Part shown: positions 12,070 to 23,856 of the stretch, piece after piece
Layout: each line of letters begins with the position of its first letter
How positions within the stretch are numbered: position 1 is the stretch's first letter
Assembly (NCBI GenBank): GCA_025677815.1
Contig: JAIXMP010000061.1
Location: forward strand, 62,001 to 126,000
Length of the DNA stretch: 64,000 bases
Origin: Phascolomyces articulosus
Taxonomy: Eukaryota > Mucoromycota > Mucoromycetes > Mucorales > Lichtheimiaceae
Direction of reading: 5' to 3'
Program-made: the position numbers and the translations under genes
Notes under the pieces: generated by a model
Told to the model about the DNA's origin: nothing
Database searches by the model: none
What the model saw: the letters and a program-made list of their open reading frames with translations, nothing else

Positions 12070-12845
12070 TTAGTTTTCGATGTTATAACCACCCTTCTTC
12101 CATGCTTCAAAACCACCCTTCAAACTCTTGATGTTTTCCTTTTCATAACCCATACGAATAAGTGATTCGGCTGCCATAATACTACGAAGACCACCAGCAC
12201 AGTAGACAACAATAGGTGTATCGGATTCAGGTGTAACCACCTTTTCAATACCAAGTTCAAGAACACCACGCGACAAAGGCACAGCATTTGGGATCTATTT
12301 CCATAATGAATCCATATAAAAAAGTCAATTTTTATCCACATATACACACATCCAATAATCATACGTTTGTTCTTTTATACAGAAATGGGGTCCAGTGTTG
12401 AGAAGTAGAAAGGATGGTTTACCTTGCCACGTTGAACTTCTCCACCTTCACGGACATCAATAAGAACAGGCTTTTCACCAGCACCTAATTCAGCCTTGAG
12501 TTCGTCTACAGTGATTTCTTGAATGCCAGCTTCAGCTTTTGTTTTCTTAACCATATCAGTCCAACGGCTCAATGCTACCGAAGTCTTTTTTATTTTTTTT
12601 AAAAAAAGTTGTCTTAGCATGTTGGCATAGTATTAATAATGGTAGCAAGGAGTATTCAGCTTCTCTCACAAAAAACATACCAAAGTGAAGGAACGAGTCA
12701 ATGGTTGTTGGATGGACACATTGCGTGCGGCCTATTAACGTGTTTCATGAAATAAAAGTCAATGGTTTATTTTATATATATATATACATATAGCATTGGT
12801 ATTGTAGGTTTGTTTTTCTTTATTTACTTGTCTGATGGCGAACAT
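12070..12845 (-). CDS. Single-domain rhodanese, probably mitochondrial
   Basis: Sulfurtransferase of the thiosulfate:cyanide type. Four exons are inferred: 12845-12828, 12731-12681, 12584-12423 and 12294-12070, all joining in phase 0 and giving 151 aa. The first two short exons encode MFAIRQ-AARNVSIQQPLTRS, an Arg/Ser-rich, acid-free stretch typical of a mitochondrial presequence. The rhodanese domain covers about residues 45-145: EITVDELKAEL, then PVLIDVRE (CH2A-like), IPNAVPLSRG, and the active-site loop VVYCAGGLRS with the catalytic Cys at about residue 109. The C-terminal LKGGFEAWKKGGY is the usual family ending. It resembles yeast Rdl1/AIM42-type proteins in size and layout. The two 5' exons are assigned from splice sites and presequence character only, so they are less certain than the last two. 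Confidence 0.88.
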
Positions 12846-12982
12846 GTCAATTAGAGTGGTTTGAGAGATAAAGTCTTACGGAACGTGAGAAATTCACAGA
12901 GTGCAAGCATATTTGAGTTTGGATTTTTTCATCTATTTGAATAAGATTCGCACACCATTTATCCTCGCGTCTTACTCATATA

Positions 12983-13006
12983 TTGGTTTTTCCCTAATAC
13001 TTCGCG
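12983..13006. repeat. Solo MITE-like terminal sequence
   Basis: The 24 bases starting TTGG and ending ACTTCGCG match each terminal repeat of the MITE at 15357-15524 at 22 of 24 positions and are also preceded by TA. No inverted partner is seen within several hundred bases, so this is a truncated or decayed relative. Confidence 0.55.
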
Positions 13007-14334
13007 ATTCCTCCCCCCAACCTCACTGATACCCAAATTCTACTAAAAGATACCTATTTTCTTCACCAACTGAGAACTACATTGGATTTACGTAGTGGTC
13101 TTTTTTTATAAAACATATTATTTATAATAACATAATATGAAAGGATTATCTTTAAAATCCATGTATTATGCTAGTATATAATAATTTATTGCATTATAAA
13201 ACAACGGATAATAAATTATAAACCAAGAGTGAGATATAATATCATATATCGTTACCAAGCAACTACTTTTGAGAGTTAGAAAAAAATGTCAAAGTGAATT
13301 TGTTGTTGTTATGGAGCTTCCTCCTCTTCTGCTTTTTTTTTTATATTTCTAAATGTAAACGTGTTTGAGACGGTTAGCTAAGGTATTACGTATTCCATTT
13401 TTAAAAAATTATTGCGTAAATTTTATTTTATGAAGAAACATGAACTACAAGAAACCTAGATTTTTCAAAGGAGAAACTGACGCGTGTCATTCGGAATTGT
13501 CTTCACTGACGTTGAAAAACGAAAACTAATAACATGCAGTAATGAATGTATTTTAACCATATAACTTATTTTACCTGTAGAATTATTTTTTATCTTTTTT
13601 ATGGAAGGCCAATATAACCATGTCGAATATCAATAGAAAATCACAGCTTAGCAGGTAAGAAAAGGCAGGTAATGAACAAACCAAGCAAAAGCTATGTATT
13701 CTATCATTATATTTATGTAGATTATTATATGAAGGACAATTGTTTCAAGTGTATCATAAGAAAAAACAAGTTGTTTTTATTAGAAGTGCTCTTATTTTAG
13801 TGATGTAAAACATGATGTAGTATGTAACAAATGTGTGTTGATTAAAAAAAAACAGTTTCTAGTAGGTCATGCCAGGCAACCACAGTGCTCTTCTTAAACA
13901 AAAGCGTTGATAACAACAGTATTTGTATATTTAGTTTTAGACTAGATGTTTAAAAAATGTGCTTAACATTAGTAAATGGCTTTTAATAATAATAAAACAA
14001 ATGATGCTTACACTATTACATCCAAATTCTGTTCTTATTATATAACACTTGTTGTTCGCGTGCTTTATTATAGAATTATAAAATATTTATTACTACGAAG
14101 AAAATATTGTTTCTAGGACATCAGGTATCATTTTGATATTTTTTCTACGGTACCTATTCTCCTGTGGTGCGTTACCTGAAATCTTCCTGATATCCCTTAA
14201 CATCAAAGTGGCAAAAAAAAAGTGAATCATTGGTAATGAAGAAAGGGGTATCGTACCACTGTAATTCGGGTATCAAATTTTTATAGTGTATTAGGACAAC
14301 AACAGTAGTTTAAGACTTACAGATTATAGAGTGT

Positions 14335-14359
14335 GTAGTAGTAGTAGTAGTAGTAGTAG
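14335..14359. repeat. (GTA)n microsatellite
   Basis: Eight GTA units in a row. Confidence 0.95.
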
Positions 14360-15356
14360 AATTAAAAATAGCTAAAGTAGAAAATGTATTATAATGTAAG
14401 AATGTGTTTATATCCGTAATAAAAGAGGTTTTACACCATTTAAAACAATAAATCCGGAAGCATTCTGTTTATGGTTCCGTATATGTGTTGTTTTTGATAG
14501 TTAATGAAAATCAAATCAATATGAAGTATCTTATTAGGAATTGTGAGAAGGCTACGAATCCTTTCGTAAATTTTAGACAGTCTTGAGAGACCTTTATAAA
14601 TATTGAAACACTTTGACAATGCAATTACAGAACTATAAATGAAGGATAGCTCATTTATCACAAGGGGATATCGTACCACCGCCATTATAATTATTACGTT
14701 ATCTCATCCCGCGGGCGCAGGATATAAATGAATCAGGTTTCCTTCTGCTATCAAGTCAAGTTTATCATGTTTTATTGGCTTTGACTGTTACAAATTTAGT
14801 TACTGCAAGAATAAAACTCCACAAAAAAAATCTTTCCATACAACTTTCATACTCAAATGGATTTCTAACAAAGTCTATGGGAAAATACTGGTAGAAACGT
14901 GTTTTTTTCTTTATATAAAAAATAACAGGTGGCCAAAAGGTTTCAGAGTCCGTACAACATGAAAACGATAGGATGAATGAACATTTTCATTGGCTGTAGA
15001 GACTTAATAACATGCTCACGTAAGGATTTAAGTTTGTTGTCAGTGATCCAGGGACCCACCAATATGGTGTATTAAATTCAGATAGCGTTGCATTATAATA
15101 TGGTTAATGGCGAAACTAAACATATCATTATGCATGTCGTTTTGGCTTTAGTTGCTTAAGGATGAACAATTGTTTTCTTGAGTAACCTATCATAAAATTT
15201 TTGACAATGGCATTATCTATATTTTATTATGACGTTAGAATAGGGAAGATATAATGATGAAACTATTACTCTTATCACTAACAGTAACTCTAGGCATATA
15301 ATATAATAAAAATCAGGCAACCATTTATATCTGCCAAAAATCCAGAAATAATGATA

Positions 15357-15524
15357 TTGGATTTTCCCTAGTACTTCGCGCCCATGCATTTTCAATTTTG
15401 CTGAAGATGATTTTTTAACTTCGCCCATTTTATAATACAAATATACAGGAAATCCGTGAAGTTAAAAATCATTGCATGCGCGAAATGAAAATATGTCGCC
15501 CGCGAAGTATTAGGAAAAATCCAA
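15357..15524. mobile_element. MITE, TA-flanked, 168 bp
   Basis: Terminal inverted repeats of about 24 bp (15357-15380 and 15501-15524, 22 of 24 matching, starting TTGG and containing ACTTCGCG) enclose a non-coding centre. The inner arms also show looser inverted similarity, including TTTTTAACTTC in both arms, so the whole unit could fold as a long hairpin. It is flanked on both sides by TA (15355-15356 and 15525-15526). TA target sites are the mark of Tc1/mariner-type transposases, so this is probably a non-autonomous mariner-like MITE. Confidence 0.75.
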
Positions 15525-15526
15525 TA

Positions 15527-16198
15527 CAAAAAAAAAGAGTTTCTCAACTGACTTTCTTCCATTTTGGCTTGGTGTTGTATTACTTGGATTAGTTTCACTC
15601 GAAAAAAAAAGTTTTATGCGAGAGATTTTCTGACTGTTCCCTCTGCCTTACTAAGGCATCAGTTAGCCAATCAATTTCTAGAAATTATTTTCTCCTTCCC
15701 AGCAAGTTCCATTATTGCATTATTTTGACTTTTGAAGTCCAACAAGTAACATATAAAATAATAGAGCGGGAGATTTCTTCGAATAATGTACAACACTTAA
15801 GAGCCAATCTTTTCAAGATTAATAAGCATTACCTAGAATTATGAACATATCTATACGCACGTCTTGACAACTTTATTCGCGGAAAACAAAAAATCGACGG
15901 TAGTGGATGTATCAAATGCATGTTCATGTATTGTTTTGAAGTTGTTTAAGGAGGATAGGGTAGAATTATATTAGATTGCACAAATAATATCAAGTCTCGG
16001 ATTCGGCCATTGCCGCGCTCATTTATTATTTAGCTCACAAAAGGATGTTGTTATCTCAATAAAGCCCACTAGTTATGCGGTGGTTGTGTTCCGTCCTAAA
16101 AAAAATAATAATCATTAGCCCAACTTTTGAGCAAGGTTTGCTTATTTATTATGTATTATAAAACCTGCATTATTATCCGGGTACGCCAAGATGCATAT
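15527..16198. other. Intergenic upstream of catalase
   Basis: No gene seen. This stretch should hold the catalase promoter; no specific regulator motif is claimed apart from the TATA box listed separately. Confidence 0.5.
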
Positions 16199-16207
16199 TA
16201 TAAAAAG
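16199..16207 (+). promoter_or_regulatory. TATA box of the catalase gene
   Basis: TATAAAAAG lies about 107 bases upstream of the catalase ATG and is followed by a pyrimidine-rich leader ending in a T-run just before the start. The position fits a core promoter of a highly expressed gene. Confidence 0.5.
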
Positions 16208-16313
16208 GGCAACCACTTGACAATTCTCTTTTTTAGTGAACTTCTTTTCTTTTTCTTTTTTCATTACCCACTCCCTCTCTTCTTTCTCAATCCACAGACT
16301 TTTTTTTTTTACT

Positions 16314-19300
16314 ATGAAAGTCAACCTGTTGATTAGTGCCGTTTTTAGTATTGTGATAGCTATTCAACATATAGCTTTTGCCGATGACAACAGTAATGAC
16401 CCCAAAGTTGAACAAATGGAACAATTTTCTGTTTGCAATGCAGGTCATGAAGAAACAACTCAGTTTGGTCAACGTATTAATAACACGGATAGTTTGAAAG
16501 CAGGTTTGGGAGGACCCACCTTACTTGAAGATTTCATGATGCGTGAAAAGATTATGCACTTTGGTAATAATAATGTGTCCTTGTCTATAGAAGAAATATT
16601 ATTATTTTATATTCTAACTAGCAAATCCACTAACTCTCCCCACTCTTTGTTTTCTATTTTTATTTTTATTTATATATTTGTATTGTCTATAGATCACGAA
16701 AGGTAACCATTTGTTATTATTATCATCCATCATATTATTAGCCCATCTTCTATTTCTATCAGACACCCAAACACAACATAATTTTATTTAACCATCAACA
16801 ATAATATGTTTTGTGTTTTTATTAGAATTCCTGAACGTGCTGTTCACGCACGAGGAGTTGGTGCTCATGGCTATTTTGAACCTTATACAGACTGGTCTAA
16901 TATCACAGCTGCTAAATTCTTACGCACTCCAGATACAAGAACACCCGTTTTTGTTCGATTTTCAACAGTACTTGGATCTCGTGGTTCTCCAGATACAGTG
17001 AGAGATGTTCGTGGCTTTGCTACCCGTTTTTACACAGAAGAAGGCTTATTTGATCTTGGTAATAAATTAAAATTCGATTACTGGTTCATCTAATCTCTTT
17101 GGCTTTTAATAATATAAAAATATTTACTATTATCTTTTTTTTTAGTGGGCAATGTTGTCGCTCCTTTCTTCGTTCACGGTAAGTCTTCGTCTTTTTTTTT
17201 TCAAGATGAGAAAAAGCATGTTTTCTTTATTATAATGTATTATAAAAAATAAAGTATCATAACAAAACTATTATTATTATTATTATATTTTTTAAACTTG
17301 CAGATGCCATGAAGTTTCCAGGTAAATTAAAGTTGGGTTGGTTTGTATCTATATTTGTATACATTTCTAATAATAATTTTTAATAGATTTAATTCATGCC
17401 GGTAAACCTGAACCAGATCGTGAGACCCCTCAAGCAGGTACTGCTCATGAGACGGCTTATGATTTCTTTGCCGAATTTCCTGAAACTCTTCATACTGTCT
17501 TTTGGGTAAGTTTATCATATATTCTTTATATACATATTATATATATAGATTCAATTATTATATGAAAATTAAGCATCCTATCGTTCTTTATTTTTGTCTT
17601 TTCATTATTTATTATTTATTATTTTTTCACTTTTCATTTGTAGGCTTTGAGTGGTCGCGGTATTCCCAATAGTCTTCGTCAAGTTGAGGGCTTTGGTGTT
17701 CACACGTGAGTTGTTTTGTTGTTTTTAATTACATGTGTTGTTGTGTTACAATAAATATAAACACCAAGGTGACTGCATCTAACCGTATTAAAATTAAAAA
17801 TATTCTGAATTCAACAAACGTACACACGCCCACAATATTCATATCATAATCTATAGATTTCGGTTGATTAATGAAGATGGCGTATCTCATTTTGTCAAAT
17901 TCCACTGGAAGCCATTACAAGGTCTCTCTAATATGCTATGGGTAATCAAATTTCTTTTTAAGAAAAGAAATATATATAAATAATATTAATACTAAATTCT
18001 ATGCATATTATGATTATATAATTTTAGGATGAAGCACAAAAAGTGTGTGGCAAAGATATTGATTTCCATCGAAATGATCTTTACAATGCTATCGATAATG
18101 GAGATTACCCGGAATGGGAATTAGCAGTCCAAATTATTCCGGAAGAAGATGAGGACAAATTTGATTTTGATTTAACTGACCCAACAAAGCTTGTTCCTGA
18201 ATCCCTTGTTCCAGTGACACGCCTTGGTAAATTAGTATTGAATCGTAATGTCGAAAACTACTTTTCCGAAACCGAACAAATTACTATGCATCCAGGTCAT
18301 CTAGTTCGTGGTATTGGTGTCTCCAATGATCCATTGCTCCAAGGCCGTTTGTTCAGTTACCTTGATACCCAAATCAACCGTATGAACAGTGCCAATTTCA
18401 TGCAGCTCCCCATTAATCGACCTATCAACCCAGTCCATAACAATCAACGGGATGGGTACATGCAACAAAATGTATACAAGGGCAAGGTGGCTTATTATCC
18501 CAATGGTTTGCAAGACAATACACCATCTATGGTAGAACCTGATCAAGGGGGTTACATTGATTATCCTGAAAAGATCAGTGGTTACAAACAACGTGGGAAG
18601 ACTGCCAAGTTCTTTGACTATTATTCTCAAGCCCGTTTGTTTTACAACTCGTTGACAGCTGCAGAAAAACAACAAATGATTGATGGCCTCCGTTTTGAAA
18701 TCGGAAAATCTAAGTCACTCGATGTTCGCAGACGTATGATTAATGTGATCAATCATGTCGATAATGACCTTGCCTGTCGTATTGCCAAGAGAATCAACGT
18801 GCCTTTACCTGAAAAGATTGTGGAGAATGATAATCAAACTACAGTTGGTCTTTCCATTGAAGAATATCCCAAAGCTAGGAATATCCGAACCCGTACCGTG
18901 GCTATTCTTACTGCTCCTGGTATTGATACTAATGAAGCCTTGGCCATGTTTAGTTATCTTTCTAAAGAAGGTGCTTATCCTACTTTTGTTGGTATTAATC
19001 TTGGCGATCAAGAAGGTTTAAATATCACCACAACCTATTTGCACACTGCTTCTGTTCTTTATGATGCAGTCTACGTTCCTGGTGGTAAAGATGGAATTGA
19101 TGTCTTGACAAACGATCTCTTCGAGTTCCCTTATGAAGAACCTAAGAACTTTATCGTTGAAGCATACCGTCATTGCAAGCCTATTGCTGCCACTGCTGAA
19201 GGTTCTAAATTTGTTGATTATGCACTTGATAAAAAGGTGACATCTAATGATGGTATTGTTAAAGGTGACTCCACTAGTGTCATTCAAAATGATTTCAAGG

Positions 19301-19353
19301 CTGCACTTATTCAACAACGATTCTGGTCTCGTCTATATTTGGATCATGAATAA
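16314..19353 (+). CDS. Secreted large-subunit catalase
   Basis: Haem catalase that converts hydrogen peroxide to water and oxygen. Nine exons are inferred: 16314-16563, 16693-16702, 16826-17058, 17146-17178, 17304-17321, 17387-17505, 17644-17705, 17857-17941 and 18028-19353, giving 711 aa, the size of large-subunit (clade 2) catalases. Residues 1-22 form a signal peptide ([17 protein letters not shown]...AFA). The catalytic His is in RAVHARG (about residue 94), the Asn in LVGNVV after the haem pocket, and the proximal Tyr ligand in [12 protein letters not shown] (about residue 381). The C-terminal part from about residue 555 ([36 protein letters not shown]) is the class I glutaminase/DJ-1-like domain that only large catalases carry. 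Exons 2 and 5 are only 10 and 18 nt, and the chain of phases closes exactly. It is most like fungal CatB/CAT-3-type secreted catalases. The usual second Asn after GN is Val here, a mild oddity. Confidence 0.95.
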
Positions 19354-20300
19354 ATAAAAGTAATACACTTGTAGTACTATTATATAATTCATAAAATAAC
19401 AAATTGTTCTTTTCAAAACGTTAAAAAACTTTCTACTACATTAAACAGTTGCTTAATCCCTATTTTATTGCATTTTTCTGGCGGTGTTGTATCAATAAGA
19501 TCAATAAATAAAAGAAATAAACAGGAGACGATATAAGTCAACGAGACCCAAAATAATTCAGTGAAGTTTTATTATGATTCAAAAATAATCTCTCTATTTA
19601 TACTAAATTGCTCATCATGGATGGACTGCCACTACGTGTGTATTACGGTATCATATTTCTTATGGACCACATCATTTAAATTACGTATGCTATAAGACTG
19701 TGTGAATAACGGAAGTTATAGAACGTGTGAACGATGATGGTGGGAATCAAGAAGTGAATTACGCGTTTGCATAATGAACGATATGCCTGGGAGAAATGCA
19801 TAATCCGTGTCACAGTAGCTGTGCTTCAAATATAATTACCACACAAGTGAGGCAAAGGGTGAATAGCGTTTTCTATTATGAATAATAATAATAATTAAGA
19901 AGCCATTGTATGTTGGATACAACAGGCGGCCATATATGATATATAGATATTGTACATCGTTTGTCCTCGATGATTCAGATAACAGCTTTATACGGGACAG
20001 TGGGTGCAATGAAGACCAAATAATGTGTTAATAGTAATTATAATATTCATGCTACTATGTATTATACAAGCTAACAATAAACATGAACGGTATGGCTGGA
20101 ATGTGAATATATAATAATAATATTTAAAATCCTTTCTATTATGAGACCATACATGATATCTATATCATTTGCATTTTGGGGAATACGACATTCATTGACA
20201 AGTTTAGACATTACTCCTGGACTATATGAAACAAAAAATAGTTGGAATGGTATCATCATTGTAGAGCTTCTCTCCATTTTTCATGTGTTAACAAGCCATT
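19354..20300. other. Intergenic, no supported gene
   Basis: Downstream region of the catalase gene. No reading frame of interest and no RNA gene seen. Confidence 0.5.
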
Positions 20301-21560
20301 ATTAATCATCATTGTCACTCACAAAAGAAGATTTTAGACTAATAAAGAAAGATCGTCAGTATCCTCTCATAAATCTGGAATTAAACAGTACCAAAGTAAC
20401 AATTGCTGGGTATCATATTAAATATTTACACAAACGATGCCAACAGTTGCAACGTATTGTTGTCTCAAATACCCATGGTACAACCTTACACACATAATTA
20501 CACATGTACCAAACTACGAAATCCTTGGATACAACTGTAAGAATTCCATCCCAGATCTTTCACAAAAACATAAGCAACAGCAGAAGGCATCCATTGATAA
20601 TACCGCTGTAGTATTATCCAATAAAAGGTGTAATAATCGTGGTAATGTTTTTAACGGTACCAATGCTACTGGAAATAATATAGTAGTATCAATAACAACA
20701 ACAATTGTCTCAAATCTATGAATGCTTTACGCTGGCAATGACGAACTTGACGAGCTCCATACTTCAGATGGACTTCCATTCTTTTAGAGAAAAATGAATA
20801 CGATCGAATCTGTACATGTTACGCTTGCAGATGATATAACTGAGGAAAAGTTCATGAGTACAAAACAGTATATATGGGGAGCTCAAGTTTAAAAATATTA
20901 CAAAGTTGTCTCTATATTTGTTTCCTACTGTCCAGCCCTTTTTCTTACGTACCATTGACAGTAGTGAAACATTGACGTACCTAAGCGTAATAAAGGCACT
21001 AGATGTTCCTCGATTGATCCGTAGGCTGATCCAAATCTCACGTCCGCTTACAACACTTAGATTATCATATACTCGCCCAAGTGGTAATAATACCACAGCT
21101 ATTGCCTCGACCAATTTGATTGAATTATTTGGATGCTACGCGAGATTTTCCAATAAGATAAAAGAAAGAGAATCCAAAAAGTTATCATCACCATCACCGC
21201 CATCCTTGAAATATGTATTTTTCGATCTTGTCGAGAAATAAAGGATCCAGTTCTTGTTGCCTTGGGTGCTATCAAGACAGCCAATGGTGTGACTTTTAGC
21301 GAGTTGGAACATATTACAAATGATAGACTACAAGGATTGGTAAAATCAATAGGTCATCAATTAAAATCCATTCACTTGTTTCAACTCCCAATAGTAGACG
21401 ATACTCTCTTGAAAGATCTGCGTGGTCATTCATCAGCACTTTTATCTAGTGTGTACTTGAGTAGTTTATCAAACGTAACAGATTAGGTGTAGGAGGGGGT
21501 TCTTGTTGACAGATCCGATGGAAGATTAATGAAACTTACTATAAAATCACGTTCCTTAAT
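20300..21560 (+). pseudogene. Decayed F-box/LRR-like gene
   Basis: Plus-strand protein-like segments in shifting frames. They include QYPLINLELNSTKVTIAGYH then LHKRCQQLQRIVVSN (20312-20494), a frame with THVPNYEILGYNC (about 20490-20540), ESVHVTLADDITEEKF (about 20800-20850), TLTYLSVIKALDVPRLIRRL (about 20965-21030) and ELEHITNDRLQGLVKSIGHQ with LKSIHLFQLP (21262-21486). The repeating pattern of leucine-rich strands, with phrases such as CPNLEVLGYNC-type and LTTLRLSYT, is typical of the large F-box/LRR families of mucoralean fungi. Stops and frameshifts separate the pieces and no F-box is intact. The assignment is by style and by resemblance to the remnants near 27 kb and 39-40 kb. Confidence 0.5.
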
Positions 21561-22044
21561 TAGTAAAAAATGTGTTAAATATGTGAAACTCAGAGTGATA
21601 CAACTTGGTATACATTTGTGTTGACGTCATGAATAAACAACTTTACTTATCGCTGCTTTTCCGACAAAATAACAAGGTCTATACGTAAAGTAAATAGAAA
21701 TTATGGAAGCATTTGTGTATAGAAAATGGATTGAAAGGTGTATTCTCTGGAAATCTAAGAATCATTTATTTTTATTTGATTACAGTAATTTTAATGATGG
21801 ATATACGAAATGCATGCTAGTAAGAATACGATGAATATGTCTTGTAATGGTGGTGTATCTATCTCTGGTCTATTTACAGATGGTTGGAATGGCTAATAGT
21901 CTTTATACGCAGGCGGTTTTTTTTTGCTGTGTTTTGTTTTGTTTATTTGAACCTGTTATTAAACTATTAAGCCAAAAAAGAGATTATTAGTAAAGAGCTA
22001 AGTTTCACTATTAAAAAGAAAAAAAAGGTTTAAAAGTAAAAGGT
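21561..22044. other. Intergenic, no supported gene
   Basis: About 480 bases downstream of the bZIP gene (minus strand) with no further gene seen. It could hold an alternative last exon of the bZIP gene (see that entry). Confidence 0.45.
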
Positions 22045-23856
22045 TTAATAATACATACCAATATAGTTACAATTTGAAGTCAGCAATTCGGTACGCCATG
22101 GAATACCATAATCATCATTCTCAGCAGGAATTGTGATAGACTTGGTAACCTTTCCGAGGTTAATATCAGAAATTGTATTTTGTATCAATCCGGTAGGGAA
22201 CGTTTCGCCTTGTTCTCGTAGGCTCAAGCAGTCACTACTGCTTTCTTCGGATGATAGTGAGGCTGGATAGTGATGTTGTTGCTGTTTGTCGCTACTAGTA
22301 AAGTTATTACTACAGTTGAAAAATGATAATGCTGGTAAATCTTCAGGCAATAGTGGGGCGCTATCATTGTTGTTGTTGTTTTTGTGAGAAAAAGAGTGCT
22401 GTGATGAAGATGATAGTTCGCTATCGACAATTGATATTTGAAATAAAAGGTTTTCCAAAGTATCCTTGTTTAAATCAGGCCATCGTTTCTTGATTTCTTC
22501 TGCGCTATAATCATGGTTCAGAAACCAATATTTTTCATAGAATTCAACAGGAAAATTCCAACTTGTTGCCTTTGATGGATCACCACCATGTTTGTATACC
22601 ATTCCATCTAAAAGGCATCGGATACAATCATCAAGATCATAGTTGTCTTGGAATATAATCATTCGATCACGCATGCCAGAAATAGGTATTAAATCAATTC
22701 GCAAATCATGGGGTATCTTGAGCTATGACATATTATAAATAAATTCAAAAAAATAAGAAAGTGAGTATTATTATTATTGCTATGCTTATGAAACTCCAAG
22801 TAAAATAGGTATTAATTATATATTTACCTGAAGAGTGGTGGGATCTAATTTGAAAGGTTTATGATTAACTTTACTACATACAAGCTGTAACTGTAATTGT
22901 AAACGCATTGTTTGAAATTTCACCAAGTCGAATGATGGTAAAGTTCCTTCTGTCAGCGCAATGGGTTTTTTGCTAAAGGGTGTTGACTGGAAATCCTCTT
23001 CCTCTTCATCGGGGTTATTTCCTTTTTCCTCGTTAATTTTTTTCTGGATATCATCCTCATTTTCGTTGGTGCCTCTTACATCGTCATCTTTGTTGCTAAT
23101 ACTGTCTGTTTCCATGTAAGATAAAAGTGACATAGGTGTAGGAGACGATGGCGATGGAGCAGCTGGTGTAAATGATAAATGCTGCTGCTCTTTTTGTTGA
23201 AATGATTGCAGCTGTATTGTTGATGAGCCAAATGGTACTGAAGGTGGTGTACTTACTCGATTTCCAATTACATTTCGCACACCATTCTGATCGACCAAAA
23301 GTGTTCCTGTTGAGACATATTGACCATTAGTTTTTGACATTGACATGGTTGTTGTTGGCGTTTTTGGTTTTTGATCCACTTTATTTGGAATAACTTGTAA
23401 TTTGTGTAAATCCATGGCTTTTTTATAAGAAGAAATCAATTCAAGTGATTCTTGGGAATTTGATAAAGTATCACTTAAGTAATCTTCATATAAATAAGGT
23501 GCATGATCCGGAATTTGGATATTATTCATCAAACAAACAAGTTGCAGACTCATCATTAACCCTTTGAGATGTCGACCTTCGTTACCAAGGGCGCCAATAC
23601 CACTATAGAGTGCCTTGTTCTCCTTCATGAGTTGATTACATTCTTCACGCAATGCATCAGTTGATTCTTCCAACTCTACAACATGTTGTTGTTTTCGTTC
23701 GCGAAATACTCGTTGAGCAACTCGATTCTGTACACGTCGTAATGCATGAGACGATGGATTAGGTTTACGGCCTGGTTTTTTTCTTGACATATTTTTTGAT
23801 GACATGTTGTCTTTGTTTGTATTGATATTGTTGGGATATCCAGGTAAAGGTTCCAT
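22045..23856 (-). CDS. Yap/Pap1-like bZIP transcription factor with DUF3425 domain
   Basis: Nuclear DNA-binding regulator. Two exons are inferred: 23856-22828 and 22722-22045, phase 0, giving about 568 aa. The basic region at about residues 39-56 contains NRVAQRVFRERK, the AP-1/Yap-type N-x2-AQR-x-FR signature. The leucine zipper follows with Leu at 62, 69, 76 and 83 in perfect heptads. Residues about 150-330 are Ser/Thr/Pro/Gln-rich with an acidic patch (EEEEEDF-like), typical of an activation region. The C-terminal part from KPFKLDPTTLQ-LKIPHDLR through DCIRCLLDG, SWNFPVEFYEKYW and the following helix matches the DUF3425 domain found in many fungal bZIP proteins. Paired redox Cys clusters (CRD) of true Yap1 are not evident, so a role in oxidative stress is not implied by sequence alone. 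The 3' end is uncertain: IGTATGT just before the stop could be a donor. Confidence 0.88.

Larger units (their letters stand above)
12846..15356. other. Intergenic, no supported gene
   Basis: AT-rich sequence without a supported gene. A (GTA)n repeat lies at 14335-14359. The motif GGGGTATCGTACCAC near 14248 recurs as GGGGATATCGTACCACC near 14664. One copy of the MITE terminal motif lies at 12983-13006, flanked on the left by TA. Confidence 0.55.

Noticed and set aside
18301..19317. Minus-strand and alternative-frame ORFs within the catalase
   Set aside because: Shadows of the strongly supported catalase exon.
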